Notes: a model not told the origin generated them from the sequence alone. A stretch of 64,000 nucleotides of DNA from [Clostridium] clostridioforme AGR2157 (GCF_000424325.1 NZ_AUJR01000021.1:1-64000); one strand, 5' to 3'; counted from the stretch's first letter, positions 42,777 to 51,021 are shown. Translations and numbers: made by a program.

Positions 42777-43309
42777 TCTTTTCTAATCTCCCATATATTT
42801 CCATATTTTGAATCATTGCCCAAAATCACGCTGTCATCAAAAAGCCGGTCCCAGCTGGCGATGATTTCCCGCTTAAGGTGTGGATAGAACTGGGACATGT
42901 ATGCCTTGGCGTCACTTACTCCGTACTGCTCCATCATATCCTGATGGCGTCTGGCGTCCGCCTCATCCTTTGGGATATAGGAGTAATTGAGGATGCTTCC
43001 CCATTTTTCTATATTGACCGAGGTAATGCAGGCCGGGTCCAGGGTCAGTTCCAGTATGACGGCACCCGGACTGGGAAGCATGACCGCCTCGCTGGTAAAG
43101 GAAACCCACACCGGATACTCCACATCCCCGGGCTTTTGGGCCGCGTCAGGGCTGTGCCTTACCAGCCAGTCATATACCTCCAGAACCAGTCCCGCATGTT
43201 CCTGCAGGTCACTCCGAATATACTCCCGCCTGGCAATGTACCTGCCTGTTTCATTCAGTTCCTTCAGCACGTTTTCATGCTGCTTTGTCCATACCTTAAT
43301 CTGTTCCAT
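42752..43309 (-). CDS. DUF3841 domain protein
   Basis: A 185-residue soluble protein with the pattern of DUF3841: an N-terminal IKVWTKQHENVLKELNETGR, a YDWLV segment, YPVWVSF, a hydrophobic beta run VILELTLDPACITSVNIEKW, the motif WGSILNYSYIPKDEADARRH and, at the end, SWDRLFDDSVI and IWEIRKEWVTQV. The family has no known biochemical role; members occur alone or near regulators and mobile genes in Clostridia. It is followed by a shortened paralogue and preceded on the same strand by an AraC regulator gene 78 bases away, so all three may be one unit. Confidence 0.78.
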   Translation of the reverse strand: MEQIKVWTKQHENVLKELNETGRYIARREYIRSDLQEHAGLVLEVYDWLVRHSPDAAQKPGDVEYPVWVSFTSEAVMLPSPGAVILELTLDPACITSVNIEKWGSILNYSYIPKDEADARRHQDMMEQYGVSDAKAYMSQFYPHLKREIIASWDRLFDDSVILGNDSKYGNIWEIRKEWVTQVIR

Positions 43310-43387
43310 CCGGTCATCCTTCCTCTCTCCATTGTTTTGGTGCCACTGTCCTTGCCCGGTTCCTTCTGCGCCGTTTCGCCCGCACCA

Positions 43388-44275
43388 CTACTCCTGTGAC
43401 ATCTTCCTGTACCGGCCCGGCGTCATCCCAAATGCCTGCCTGAATACCCGTGTAAAATGGTTGGCATCCTCGAACCCCACATCGTGGGCAATACAGTTCA
43501 CAGGATCATTGGACACCAGCAGAAGTCTGGCTGCCGTGGTCAGGCGCACCTGGCGTATAAACTCCGTGGCTGTCTTCCCTGTGGCCTCCTTAAACAGACG
43601 CCGGAAGGTAGTCTCAGCCACTTCCGCCATACTGCTTAATTTATCCGAAGTATATTCTTCCGTGGGATTTAACATGATATAGTCAATGACAGTCTGTATC
43701 CTGGGGTCGGTCTGAACCGTGGATTTCTTCACCCGTTTTCGTATCTGCTCCAGGTTGTACTCCAGCCCGTTGATTTCCGCCTTCACATCATCGGGCTCAT
43801 CGGAGTTCAAAATATCAATCAGGCTGGCAATCAGAGTATCAAGGGCTCCTCTTACGTGAAATGACTTTGATTTTTTGTCCGTGCGCACCCACTTGTAGAT
43901 ATCGCTGAAATAAGGCTCGATTCCCTCGCCCACATCCATCACCAGGGGAAAGTTATAGTACTCCCTGAGAAAATTAGCCCCTTCATAGAATACGGATGTG
44001 GTGAAACGGATACTGTAAAAAGCAAATGTATCCTCCAGCGCCTTACATGACAGCCAGCAGCCCTCCGGTATATAGGACACCTGCCCCTTCCTCACAATGA
44101 CCGTCTCCCCATCTACCACAAACTCAGCACTCCCGTCAATGATGTAGCGCAGCATATTGTATGGTATGGCGCTTTCCGGATAGGTCCAGGTCCGTCCGAA
44201 GGAGTATTTATCTATATATAGAAAATTAAATCGGATGGTATTCATGAATGAGGAAAGCGACTGCATGATGTGCAC
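43388..44275 (-). CDS. AraC-family transcriptional regulator
   Basis: A 295-residue regulator with an N-terminal cupin-like sensing domain (about residues 10-150; GQVSYIPEGCWLSCKAL) and two C-terminal helix-turn-helix units (about 190-290; SSMAEVAETTFRRLFKEATG, then NCIAHDVGFEDANHFTRVFR and FGMTPGRYRK). AraC proteins of this layout often activate sugar operons. It is transcribed in the same direction as the DUF3841 pair and 1.3 kb upstream of the sialic-acid operon promoter. Either could be its target. No obvious inverted repeat was found at the nan promoter. Confidence 0.9.
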   Translation of the reverse strand: MHIMQSLSSFMNTIRFNFLYIDKYSFGRTWTYPESAIPYNMLRYIIDGSAEFVVDGETVIVRKGQVSYIPEGCWLSCKALEDTFAFYSIRFTTSVFYEGANFLREYYNFPLVMDVGEGIEPYFSDIYKWVRTDKKSKSFHVRGALDTLIASLIDILNSDEPDDVKAEINGLEYNLEQIRKRVKKSTVQTDPRIQTVIDYIMLNPTEEYTSDKLSSMAEVAETTFRRLFKEATGKTATEFIRQVRLTTAARLLLVSNDPVNCIAHDVGFEDANHFTRVFRQAFGMTPGRYRKMSQE

Positions 44276-44410
44276 CCCCCTTTAACTGTATCTTTTTATC
44301 ACTTCCAGCACACTGGTGCCCTCAGGTTTAGTAATCTGTGCCCCATCCGGCCCTTTATGATTTGATTGTATCAAATCACGCTCCCAATAGCCAGTCCCAT
44401 GACGGAAATT

Positions 44411-44605
44411 TTATCTGATTCCCAGCCGTTCAATCAGCTGTTCAATCCCCTCAGGGCTGTCTGCAAATGTTTTCACAGGAGCCCCGGCCATTTTCCCGCA
44501 CTCCTCCTCCGTAATGGTGCCATGGCGCCAGACAGGCCCCTGTTCCAGCTCCACGGTGTAGTTCCAGCTGACCTGTCCCAGGTTATCGGTCAGGGCAATC
44601 AGCAT
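44411..44605 (-). CDS. Small protein or C-terminal fragment after truncated sigma factor
   Basis: A 64-residue frame, MLIALTDNLGQVSWNYTVEL then WRHGTITEEECGKMAG and FADSPEGIEQLIERLG. It has GGAGG ten bases before ATG 44605 and overlaps the end of the sigma fragment by seven bases in another frame. It looks like the tail of a larger alpha/beta domain and not a complete small protein, because it begins in the middle of a beta strand pattern. I read the junction as a deletion that joined the 5' half of a sigma gene to the 3' part of a neighbour. Function not recognised. Confidence 0.45.
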   Translation of the reverse strand: MLIALTDNLGQVSWNYTVELEQGPVWRHGTITEEECGKMAGAPVKTFADSPEGIEQLIERLGIR

Positions 44606-44946
44606 CGCATAGAGTCCTCCAGGCCGTGAATCAGCCTCAGTATCTGTACATTGTCCCATGAGCAGAGGGCCTGGGACTCTGCGGATTCCACAGATACCTG
44701 GTCTGCCTCTTCCAGTGGAACATGGTGCTTCTGCCTTCGCAGATAATCACGCCACAGATTCTTTGCGATTGCGCAGAGCCAGGTGGATATGCTGCTCACT
44801 CCCTTATACCTGCCGATATGTTTCACGGCCTGGTAAAAGGTCTCCTGGGTCAGTTCCTCTGCCAGGCCGGGGTCCTGGGTCCGGGTTAAGAGAAAACCAT
44901 ATATCATTTTTCCGTGTTTCTTATAAATCTCTTCCATGGAATCCAT
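44599..44946 (-). pseudogene. ECF sigma factor lacking region 4
   Basis: A 115-codon frame with sigma region 2 intact (YKKHGKMIYGFLLTRTQDPG, AEELTQETFYQAVKHIGRYK, STWLCAIAKNLWRDYLRR) and the linker up to LRLIHGLED. In ECF factors of this branch that segment leads straight into the DNA-binding helices of region 4, which recognise the -35 box. Here the frame ends five residues later. Without region 4 it cannot act as a normal sigma factor. The start at 44946 has GGAGG ten bases upstream. No anti-sigma gene follows. An imperfect palindrome about 125 bases upstream may be part of its old control region. Confidence 0.75.
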
Positions 44947-45069
44947 ATACGCATTTCCTCCTTCTGTTAATTAGTGTCCCGTTCCCAACAATATCCTGCG
45001 ATACCGGAATGGTTCCTGCCATACATCCCCGCCTCATTCGTGGCTGACAATAAAACAGACCCAACCTGA

Positions 45070-45092
45070 ACCTAAGATATGATATCTCAGGT
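45070..45092. promoter_or_regulatory. Imperfect 23-base palindrome
   Basis: ACCTAAGATAT-G-ATATCTCAGGT is symmetrical with one mismatched pair. It lies in the gap between prfA and the truncated sigma gene (44947-45306), which otherwise contains repeats and a gene scrap. An operator or a small hairpin terminator are both possible. Confidence 0.5.
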
Positions 45093-45098
45093 ATCTAG

Positions 45099-45174
45099 CT
45101 GGGTCCTAATTGGCTGGGTCCTAAATGGTTGAATCCTATTGGTTGGCTCCCTTTGATTAGAGCCTATTAATTGG
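45099..45174. repeat. Degenerate ~15-base tandem repeat
   Basis: CTGGGTCCTAATTGG (45099-45113) is followed by CTGGGTCCTAAATGG (45114-45128), TTGAATCCTATTGG (45129-45142) and two weaker copies to 45174. The unit is noncoding and AT-rich compared with its surroundings. Confidence 0.7.
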
Positions 45175-45209
45175 ATTTATGTTCTGAATCCCCAATGAGA
45201 ATTTTTCTC

Positions 45210-45305
45210 TCAGGCCTTGGGGATATCCAGTGTCTGCCCCTCGTGTATCAGGTCTTTTAAAAAACAGATAACCCTTTCATAGCGCTCCTCCTTTCCCTGC
45301 CAGAC
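45210..45305 (-). pseudogene. Gene scrap downstream of prfA
   Basis: Thirty-two open codons, VWQGKEERYERVICFLKDLI then HEGQTLDIPKA and a stop, have protein-like composition (an amphipathic helix) but no start codon; the frame closes just inside the end of prfA. It resembles the C-terminal end of some helical protein. A chance open frame cannot be excluded. Confidence 0.25.
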
Positions 45306-45306
45306 A

Positions 45307-46383
45307 TTAAACCGCCTCGTTCATCCTCGCCAGCTTTGCCGCCTGGTCTGCCGCAATCAGATTATCCAGCAGTTCCTGAATATCCCCGTTCATAATAGAA
45401 TCAATCTTATACAGTGTCAGTTTGATTCTGTGGTCCGTTACGCGGCCCTGAGGGAAGTTGTAGGTACGTATCTTCTCAGAACGGTCGCCGGTACCAATCT
45501 GGCTGCGGCGCTCCTCTGCCTCTGAGCTCTGGCGTTTTTCCAGCTCGATGTCGTACAGCTTGGAACGCAGCAGGCGGAATGCCTTCTCCTTATTCTGAAG
45601 CTGAGATTTCTCCGTCTGGCTGTAAATAACGATTCCCGTAGGGATATGGGTCAGACGAACTGCGGAGTCTGTTGTGTTGACGCACTGTCCGCCGTTGCCG
45701 GATGCACGCATGACGTCGATACGGCAGTCATTCATGTCAATCTGAACGTCCACTTCCTCGGCCTCAGGCATAACAGCCACAGTGGCAGTGGATGTATGGA
45801 TGCGGCCGCCGGATTCCGTCTCAGGCACACGCTGGACGCGGTGCACGCCGCTCTCATATTTAAGCTTGGAGTATGCGCCTTTTCCGGTGACCATGGCAAC
45901 TACTTCCTTGAAACCGCCGATGCCGTTTTCATTGAGGCTGACAATCTCCACCTTCCATCTCTGGCTGTCCGCATAGTTTGAATACATACGGTAAAGTTCA
46001 GCCGCAAACAGGGCAGCCTCATCGCCGCCTGCGCCTGCGCGGATTTCCAGGATAATATTCTTATCATCGTTAGGGTCCTTTGGAAGCAGAAGAATCTTAA
46101 GCTCATGCTCCAGGTCCTCAATCCGTTTCCTGGCGTCGGACAGCTCTTCCTTGGCCATCTCCCGCATCTCTTCGTCGTTCTCTTCCTCCAGAAGGGCCAG
46201 ACTGTCCTCCACATCCTGCTTTGCCTGCTTGTACTGCTTATAGGCTTCCACAATAGGAGCCAGGTCAGCCTGCTCCTTCATGAGCCTGGTAAAACGCTTG
46301 GTATCCTGGGTCACATCCGGATCACCCAGCATAAGCATCAGTTCTTCATAATGAATCAACATATCATCCAGCTTATCAAACAT
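45307..46383 (-). CDS. prfA: Peptide chain release factor 1
   Basis: A 358-residue class I release factor. The GGQ catalytic motif lies in [20 protein letters not shown], where GGQ contacts the peptidyl-tRNA, and the codon-reading tripeptide region precedes it in domain 2 ([20 protein letters not shown]). That domain carries the release-factor RF1 pattern. It follows prmC, whose product methylates this very glutamine, by 131 bases that contain a perfect AAGTCCGGACTT palindrome (46490-46501). Confidence 0.97.
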   Translation of the reverse strand: MFDKLDDMLIHYEELMLMLGDPDVTQDTKRFTRLMKEQADLAPIVEAYKQYKQAKQDVEDSLALLEEENDEEMREMAKEELSDARKRIEDLEHELKILLLPKDPNDDKNIILEIRAGAGGDEAALFAAELYRMYSNYADSQRWKVEIVSLNENGIGGFKEVVAMVTGKGAYSKLKYESGVHRVQRVPETESGGRIHTSTATVAVMPEAEEVDVQIDMNDCRIDVMRASGNGGQCVNTTDSAVRLTHIPTGIVIYSQTEKSQLQNKEKAFRLLRSKLYDIELEKRQSSEAEERRSQIGTGDRSEKIRTYNFPQGRVTDHRIKLTLYKIDSIMNGDIQELLDNLIAADQAAKLARMNEAV

Positions 46384-46514
46384 ATCTATCTCCTGCTCCT
46401 GCGATTATTCCAATTACAACCACTACATTAAACTGTTACCCTGTGTTCTCTCCAAATCCGGCATCCCGGACGGTCCCAGCCGGACATTTAAGTCCGGACT
46501 TTTAAATCCCAACC

Positions 46515-47378
46515 TCACTCCCCGGCTCTCACCACCCGGTCCTGTCCTGCCAAATCCTTAAACGTCCTCACGTCCCTGTATCCCCCGGACCGGAACAATC
46601 CTTCCACTGCCTCTGACTGGTCATATCCAATCTCCATATAGATACTTCCGCCCTTCGCCAGATGGTCACGTGCCTCTTCTGCCAGTATGCGGTAAAATGC
46701 CAGCCCGTCCCCACTTCCGTCCAGGGCAATCCTGGGCTCATGGTCCCTCACCTCCGGCTCAAGGCCCTCTATGACCCGGCTGGGGATATAAGGCGGGTTT
46801 GAGACAATGACATCAAAGGTCCTGTCCGTCTCCAGAGCACAAAACATATTGCTCTCAAACAACTCAAACACGCCCTCGTATCCGCCCAAAAGCCTGTCCC
46901 GGTTCCTGCCTGCCACCTTAAGGGCCTCAGCCGACACATCCAGGGCAGCCACATGACGGTATCTGCCCATAAGCGCCAGACTGATGGCAATGCACCCGGA
47001 ACCGGTGCACATGTCCAGTATGCATTTTTCCCTGTCCTTCTGTTCTTCCAGGACCAGCTCCACCAATGTTTCCGTGTCCTGCCTTGGTATCAGAACATGT
47101 TCATTTACAAGGAACTCAAATCCCATGAACTCCTGAGTCCCGGTCAGGTGCTGGAGAGGGGTCCGGCCGGCCCTGATTTCTATGAGCCGCATAAATTCCC
47201 GGCATTTTCCCTCTGTCTCCTCATCCGGCCGCAGCTCCCTGCCCTTCATGGCCAGAAAAGATGCCATGTTCAGATGGAATACCTCCAGAAGCAGATACCT
47301 GGCATCCAGCTCCGGGTCCGGCACCTGGGCCTTATTCAGTTCCTGAACACCCTGCCACAGCAGCTGCTGCATGGTCAT
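46515..47378 (-). CDS. prmC: Release factor glutamine methyltransferase
   Basis: A 287-residue SAM-dependent methyltransferase that modifies the GGQ glutamine of release factors. ILDMCTGSGCIAISLALMGR binds SAM and the substrate motif NPPY lies in VIVSNPPYIPSRVIEGLEPE. The N-terminal helical domain (residues 1-80) is complete. The start ATG at 47378 has AAGGAG nine bases upstream and is buried in the last 47 bases of the DUF1385 gene, so translation is coupled to it. The next gene is its substrate, prfA. Confidence 0.96.
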   Translation of the reverse strand: MTMQQLLWQGVQELNKAQVPDPELDARYLLLEVFHLNMASFLAMKGRELRPDEETEGKCREFMRLIEIRAGRTPLQHLTGTQEFMGFEFLVNEHVLIPRQDTETLVELVLEEQKDREKCILDMCTGSGCIAISLALMGRYRHVAALDVSAEALKVAGRNRDRLLGGYEGVFELFESNMFCALETDRTFDVIVSNPPYIPSRVIEGLEPEVRDHEPRIALDGSGDGLAFYRILAEEARDHLAKGGSIYMEIGYDQSEAVEGLFRSGGYRDVRTFKDLAGQDRVVRAGE

Positions 47379-48372
47379 GTTTTACTGCTCCTTCACTGTC
47401 ATTGCCGTTGTCATTGTCATTATGGTGCCTGCCTTCCTGCCATCCCGGAAAATTTTCATCCAGGTAAGCCCGCCAGTCAAACACAGTCTCCACTGCCGCG
47501 ATGGCCACCTCTATCATGCTGTCATCCGGCTCCGTGGTGGTCAGTCCCTGCATCCACATGCCGGGACGGCTGAGCACATTCACCAGTCTGGAATCATGGC
47601 GTCCCGCAAAACGCAGGAACTCATAGGACACGCCCGCGATTACAGGTATCAGCACAATCCGGCTCACCACGCGCAGCCAGACAGTATCCACCCGGATGAC
47701 CATGAAAAACAGGATGCTGATTACCATGACAATCATAATGAAGCTGGTGCCGCACCGTTTATGTTCCTTGGAACTTACCTTCACATTGTCCACTGTAAGC
47801 TCCAGCCCGTGCTCGATACAGTTGATGCACTTATGCTCTGAGCCGTGGTACATGAAGGTCCTCTTGATATCCTCCATGCGGGATACCAGCTTGATATAGG
47901 CTATGAAGATGGCTATTCGTATTACGCCCTCCAGTATGGCCATCACTGTATCGGAATGGATGAATCCTCTGCATATATTGGCAACGAACAGGGGAAGCAC
48001 CATGAAAATACCAATTGCCATGACAAAGGAAAATATCATCACCACTGTCATGAGAGCGCTCTCCAGCTTCTCACCAAAGACCTTATCCAGCCACGCCTCA
48101 AATTTACCGGGCTTTGCCTCCTCATCGTCCTCAAAAAAACTGCAGGACCAGGTGAGGGCCCTCATGCCCACTACCATGGAATCTATAAAACTGAAAATAC
48201 CTCTGACAAAGGGAATACCTAAGATCTTATGCTTCTTGGTCATACTCAAATAGGTATCCTTTTTCACCTCAATATCCCCGTCCGGCTTGCGGACCGCAAT
48301 GGCGTAGTCATTGCCATTCTGCATCATGATGCCCTCGATTACGGCCTGACCACCAATTCCTGAATATTTCAT
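47332..48372 (-). CDS. DUF1385 family membrane protein
   Basis: A 346-residue protein with the DUF1385 hallmark GGQAVIEGIMMQN close to its start and further signature EHKCINCIEHGLELTVDNVK (HGSEHK-type), with about four to five hydrophobic helices between residues 110 and 260. The start ATG at 48372 is the family start; the open frame to 48462 is not. The last ~30 residues (Asn/Asp repeats, then His/Ala) are an unusual tail created where the gene runs 47 bases into prmC. The order rpmE-DUF1385-prmC-prfA is common in Clostridia; a link to translation or to ribosome quality is suspected from context only. Confidence 0.9.
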   Translation of the reverse strand: MKYSGIGGQAVIEGIMMQNGNDYAIAVRKPDGDIEVKKDTYLSMTKKHKILGIPFVRGIFSFIDSMVVGMRALTWSCSFFEDDEEAKPGKFEAWLDKVFGEKLESALMTVVMIFSFVMAIGIFMVLPLFVANICRGFIHSDTVMAILEGVIRIAIFIAYIKLVSRMEDIKRTFMYHGSEHKCINCIEHGLELTVDNVKVSSKEHKRCGTSFIMIVMVISILFFMVIRVDTVWLRVVSRIVLIPVIAGVSYEFLRFAGRHDSRLVNVLSRPGMWMQGLTTTEPDDSMIEVAIAAVETVFDWRAYLDENFPGWQEGRHHNDNDNGNDSEGAVKHDHAAAAVAGCSGTE

Positions 48373-48480
48373 CCCTTTAACCTTTCTGTTGTACGAAAAA
48401 GAAACCCTCTTTCCATGATTTCCCAAGAATTCAGAAAGGGCTGAGCCTGCTCCCAAGCTCAACCCTCATCTCTTTGCTTA

Positions 48481-48687
48481 TTAGTTAGCATTCATGCCAT
48501 ATTTACGATTGAACTTATCAATACGTCCGCGAGCCTGAGCAGCCTTCTGCTGTCCGGTGTAGAATGAATGGCACTTGGAACAAACCTCAACGTGGATGTC
48601 CTGCTTTGTTGAACCGGTTACGAACTCATTACCACAGTTGCAGACAACCTTTGCCTGGTAATAGCTTGGATGGATTCCTTCTTTCAT
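48481..48687 (-). CDS. rpmE: 50S ribosomal protein L31, zinc-binding type
   Basis: A 68-residue ribosomal protein. Cys16 and Cys18 (VVCNCGNEF) together with Cys36 and Cys39 ([10 protein letters not shown]) form the zinc site of the C+ form of L31; the C-terminal [12 protein letters not shown] is standard. ATG 48687 is the family start; the frame extending to 48807 is leader sequence. It heads the rpmE-DUF1385-prmC-prfA group, 109 bases before DUF1385. The transcript has a leader of about 195 bases. Confidence 0.97.
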   Translation of the reverse strand: MKEGIHPSYYQAKVVCNCGNEFVTGSTKQDIHVEVCSKCHSFYTGQQKAAQARGRIDKFNRKYGMNAN

Positions 48688-48888
48688 GATTTTCACCTCT
48701 CTGATATTATTTGCGGTTTCCGACCGCGGCCTGTGTATGCCAATCTGTCTCTGTACATTACAGGCAGCCGGCCGCATGCCGTCACCAGAACGCACAGATA
48801 TCAGCAATAACTAAGTTAAACGCGCCCTCACCGTAAGGTTCTGACTCACGCGAACGCTAAAACTGCCGTCAATTCAGACAGCTTACAT

Positions 48889-48917
48889 AGTATATCATAG
48901 AACCCCGGGACTTGCAA
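48889..48917 (-). promoter_or_regulatory. Sigma-A promoter of rpmE
   Basis: On the minus strand TTGCAA (48917-48912), 17 bases, TATACT (48894-48889). Transcription would start near 48882, giving a ~195-base leader that could contain an autoregulatory element; none was recognised. The 48688-49044 gap holds this promoter and the terminator of the neighbouring operon only. Confidence 0.72.
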
Positions 48918-48988
48918 TATATTTTTTTGAAAATACGGACAACTATATGGTTACTTCCAGCCTCCAGAACGATAAAAACGCAAAAACA

Positions 48989-49029
48989 GGACGCTGCCAA
49001 AGCTGTTTAACAGCTTATTTACAGCGTCC
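48989..49029 (-). terminator. Terminator of the redox trio
   Basis: GGACGCTG pairs with CAGCGTCC, with an inner AAGCTGTTAAACAGCTT stem; on the minus strand the hairpin is followed by TGTTTTTGCG. It lies 16 bases past the polyferredoxin stop. Confidence 0.8.
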
Positions 49030-49044
49030 CGCTCTTGTGTTCTG

Positions 49045-49878
49045 TTATTTCTTACCCTTCATATCCCAGGGCTTCTTCCAATAAATGGCATCCACATTAC
49101 ACTCTTTCATACACTCGCCGCACTGTATGCACTCTCTGTCTCCCACCTGTCTGATATCCACTTTACAGTTGCGCACACAGCGCCCGCAGTCAATACAGGC
49201 GTCCCTGTCAATCTTCACCCCCAGCAAAGCCACAGGGGCAAACAGGGAATAGATGGCCCCCAGAGGACAGAGGAACCGGCAAAAGCTTCTGTATACAAAA
49301 CAGGCGCTTACCAGTAGGACTGCCAGCACAAGGACCTTCCAGTGAAAGAGGGCTCCTGCCAGGCCTCCCAGGGACTCGTCCAGAAGCACCAGAGGAATTC
49401 CTCCCTCCAGGGTTCCCGCAGGACATATGTACTTACAGAAAGCAGGAACAGGAAGGCCGGAGACTGTCTTGAATACCACCGGCAGGATGATGACAAATAC
49501 TGCCAGAATCACGTATTTCACCTTGGACAGCTCCCAGGTGACAGGGTTCTTTTTTATCTTGGGAACAGGTATCTTAAAGAGAAGCTCCTGCACCAGTCCA
49601 AAGGGACAGAGGAAACCGCATATGGTCCTTCCCATGGTAACCCCAAAAAGCAGGAGAACTCCCAATATATAGAAGGGAAGCTTCCTGTCCATGGCGGACA
49701 GGGCGTTCTGCAGGGTGCCTAACGGGCAGGAACCAACGGCTCCCGGACATGAATAGCAGTTAAGTCCGGGAACGCACAGTCCTTTGGACTTTCCCTTATA
49801 GATGGACGCCTCCGCAAATCCCTTCAGGTTCAGATTATATAATAATGCCGCACAAAGCTGTATCAAACGCCGTTTCAT
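49045..49878 (-). CDS. Membrane polyferredoxin (NapH/RnfB-like 4Fe-4S protein)
   Basis: A 277-residue protein combining about four to five membrane helices with iron-sulfur motifs. An N-terminal CYSCPGAVGSCPLGTLQ, ICGFLCPFGLVQ and FCRFLCPLGAIYSLFAP cysteine clusters flank the helices, and two classic 4Fe-4S sets close the protein: CIDCGRCVRNCKV and CIQCGECMKECNV. This is the layout of NapH-like electron-transfer proteins. It is the third gene after a TlpA-like lipoprotein and a CXXC peptide, so it probably passes electrons across the membrane to that thiol system. Confidence 0.9.
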   Translation of the reverse strand: MKRRLIQLCAALLYNLNLKGFAEASIYKGKSKGLCVPGLNCYSCPGAVGSCPLGTLQNALSAMDRKLPFYILGVLLLFGVTMGRTICGFLCPFGLVQELLFKIPVPKIKKNPVTWELSKVKYVILAVFVIILPVVFKTVSGLPVPAFCKYICPAGTLEGGIPLVLLDESLGGLAGALFHWKVLVLAVLLVSACFVYRSFCRFLCPLGAIYSLFAPVALLGVKIDRDACIDCGRCVRNCKVDIRQVGDRECIQCGECMKECNVDAIYWKKPWDMKGKK

Positions 49879-49915
49879 CGCTGCTGCCCTCTCATGGTCT
49901 TCTTCCGCTTCCTTC

Positions 49916-50068
49916 TCATCCGATTCCGATACATTCCAGGCACACCCTTACTGCCTTGCGGAAGGCATCCTGGTATCCTCCCTGGGCAGCTCCGATGCAC
50001 AGGAATACTACGCCAAGGACAAGAAGGATGACCGCTGTCTTATTCTGTCTGCACCACTCCATCATCAT
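49916..50068 (-). CDS. Small CXXC membrane peptide (CD1871A-type)
   Basis: A 50-residue peptide with one membrane helix (AVILLVLGVVFLCIGAAQGG) and a C-terminal RKAVRVCLECIGIG, where CLEC is the CXXC motif. This is the pattern of the CD1871A family of short clostridial proteins. The first of three consecutive ATGs (50068) has GGAG seven bases upstream; the longer frame to 50116 overlaps the TlpA gene end. It lies between the TlpA-like lipoprotein and the polyferredoxin, an arrangement I associate with this family, and its CXXC may relay thiol redox equivalents between the two. Confidence 0.82.
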   Translation of the reverse strand: MMMEWCRQNKTAVILLVLGVVFLCIGAAQGGYQDAFRKAVRVCLECIGIG

Positions 50069-50084
50069 ATCAACGCTCCGTATC

Positions 50085-50861
50085 TTACACCCCAAGGGCT
50101 TCCTTATATCTCTCATACATAGTGTCCGCGTCCAGGGCGCCGGTGGATATATGGGTCACCTTGCCATCTGCGTCCAGCACCACTGTATACGGAATGGAAT
50201 TAGTCGGATACAGCATGGAAATGGAATACCCCTCATCCAGTACCACCGGGAAGGTATATCCGTTCTCCTCCATAAAGTCCTTCACTGTCCCGGCATCATC
50301 TCCGCAATTCACCGCGATAATACCGATCTTATCCCCAAAATCATCCTTCAGGCGCTCAAATGCCGGCATCTCCTTGACGCATGGCCCGCACCAGGTTGCC
50401 CAGAAATTGATGATAACAGGTTTTCCCTGTAATTCGGACAGCGTAATGCTGGTGCCGTCAATGAGCTCCCCTGTAAAATCAGGAGCTTCCACGCCCTCCC
50501 TGATGGGCATGCCCGGCTTGAACTCAATCACACTGTCCCCCTGGTCTGCTGCCGCCTTTGCATCTGCCTGGCTGCCGCCTGCGGACTGCTCCTGTCCCGC
50601 TTCCCCGGCTTCCTGGGTCTTTCCTGGCTCAGACTCCTTCTTCCCTGTATCCTCCGCTTTCTCAGTCCCTGCGCCGCTCTTCTCAGTCCCTGCGCTTTCC
50701 TTCTCAGTCCCTCCGGCCTGCTCCGTTTTCCGGGCAGCCTTATCCTGGTCCGCCGTCTGGCTGCATCCCGTTATCTGCAAGGCCAGGAATAGGGCCAGCC
50801 AAACGCCTGCAACAGTCTTTTTCACGGCCTTTTTATCTCTGTAAAATTGTTCTTTTCTCAT
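50085..50861 (-). CDS. TlpA-like thioredoxin-fold lipoprotein
   Basis: A 258-residue exported lipoprotein. The lipobox LQITGCSQ places the lipidated Cys at residue 33; about 40-110 form a Glu/Lys/Ala/Gly-rich linker with imperfect repeats of a GTEK element; 120-258 are a TlpA/ResA-type thioredoxin domain with FWATWCGPCVKEMPAF, active-site Cys158 and Cys161, and the cis-Pro region SIPYTVVLDADG. It acts outside the membrane as a thiol-disulfide reductase. It is the first gene of the redox trio and has GGGAGG before ATG 50861. Confidence 0.92.
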   Translation of the reverse strand: MRKEQFYRDKKAVKKTVAGVWLALFLALQITGCSQTADQDKAARKTEQAGGTEKESAGTEKSGAGTEKAEDTGKKESEPGKTQEAGEAGQEQSAGGSQADAKAAADQGDSVIEFKPGMPIREGVEAPDFTGELIDGTSITLSELQGKPVIINFWATWCGPCVKEMPAFERLKDDFGDKIGIIAVNCGDDAGTVKDFMEENGYTFPVVLDEGYSISMLYPTNSIPYTVVLDADGKVTHISTGALDADTMYERYKEALGV

Positions 50862-50896
50862 GTGTTATTCCTCCCTTTTCAACTATTGGAATAGAC

Positions 50897-50937
50897 AAAA
50901 ACCCAGAGAATGCCACTTGTGCCATTCTCTGGGTTTT
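50897..50937 (-). terminator. Terminator of the V-ATPase operon
   Basis: AAAACCCAGAGAATG pairs perfectly with CATTCTCTGGGTTTT around a ten-base loop; the stem is flanked by A/T tracts on both sides, so it can work in either direction. It lies about 85 bases after the subunit D stop; a weaker ATGAAAG/CTTTCAT hairpin comes first at about 50987-51010. Confidence 0.85.
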
Positions 50938-51021
50938 ACTCTAACATAATTATTATTTTCTGTCCACCCGGCTTTATGGGGTTTCTATGAAAGTTTTATT
51001 AAGCTTTCATGAAGATGCCTG

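Noticed and set aside
49916-50116. 66-residue form of the CXXC peptide
   Set aside because: The extra 16 residues overlap the TlpA gene end and have no ribosome binding site; the GGAG site fits ATG 50068.
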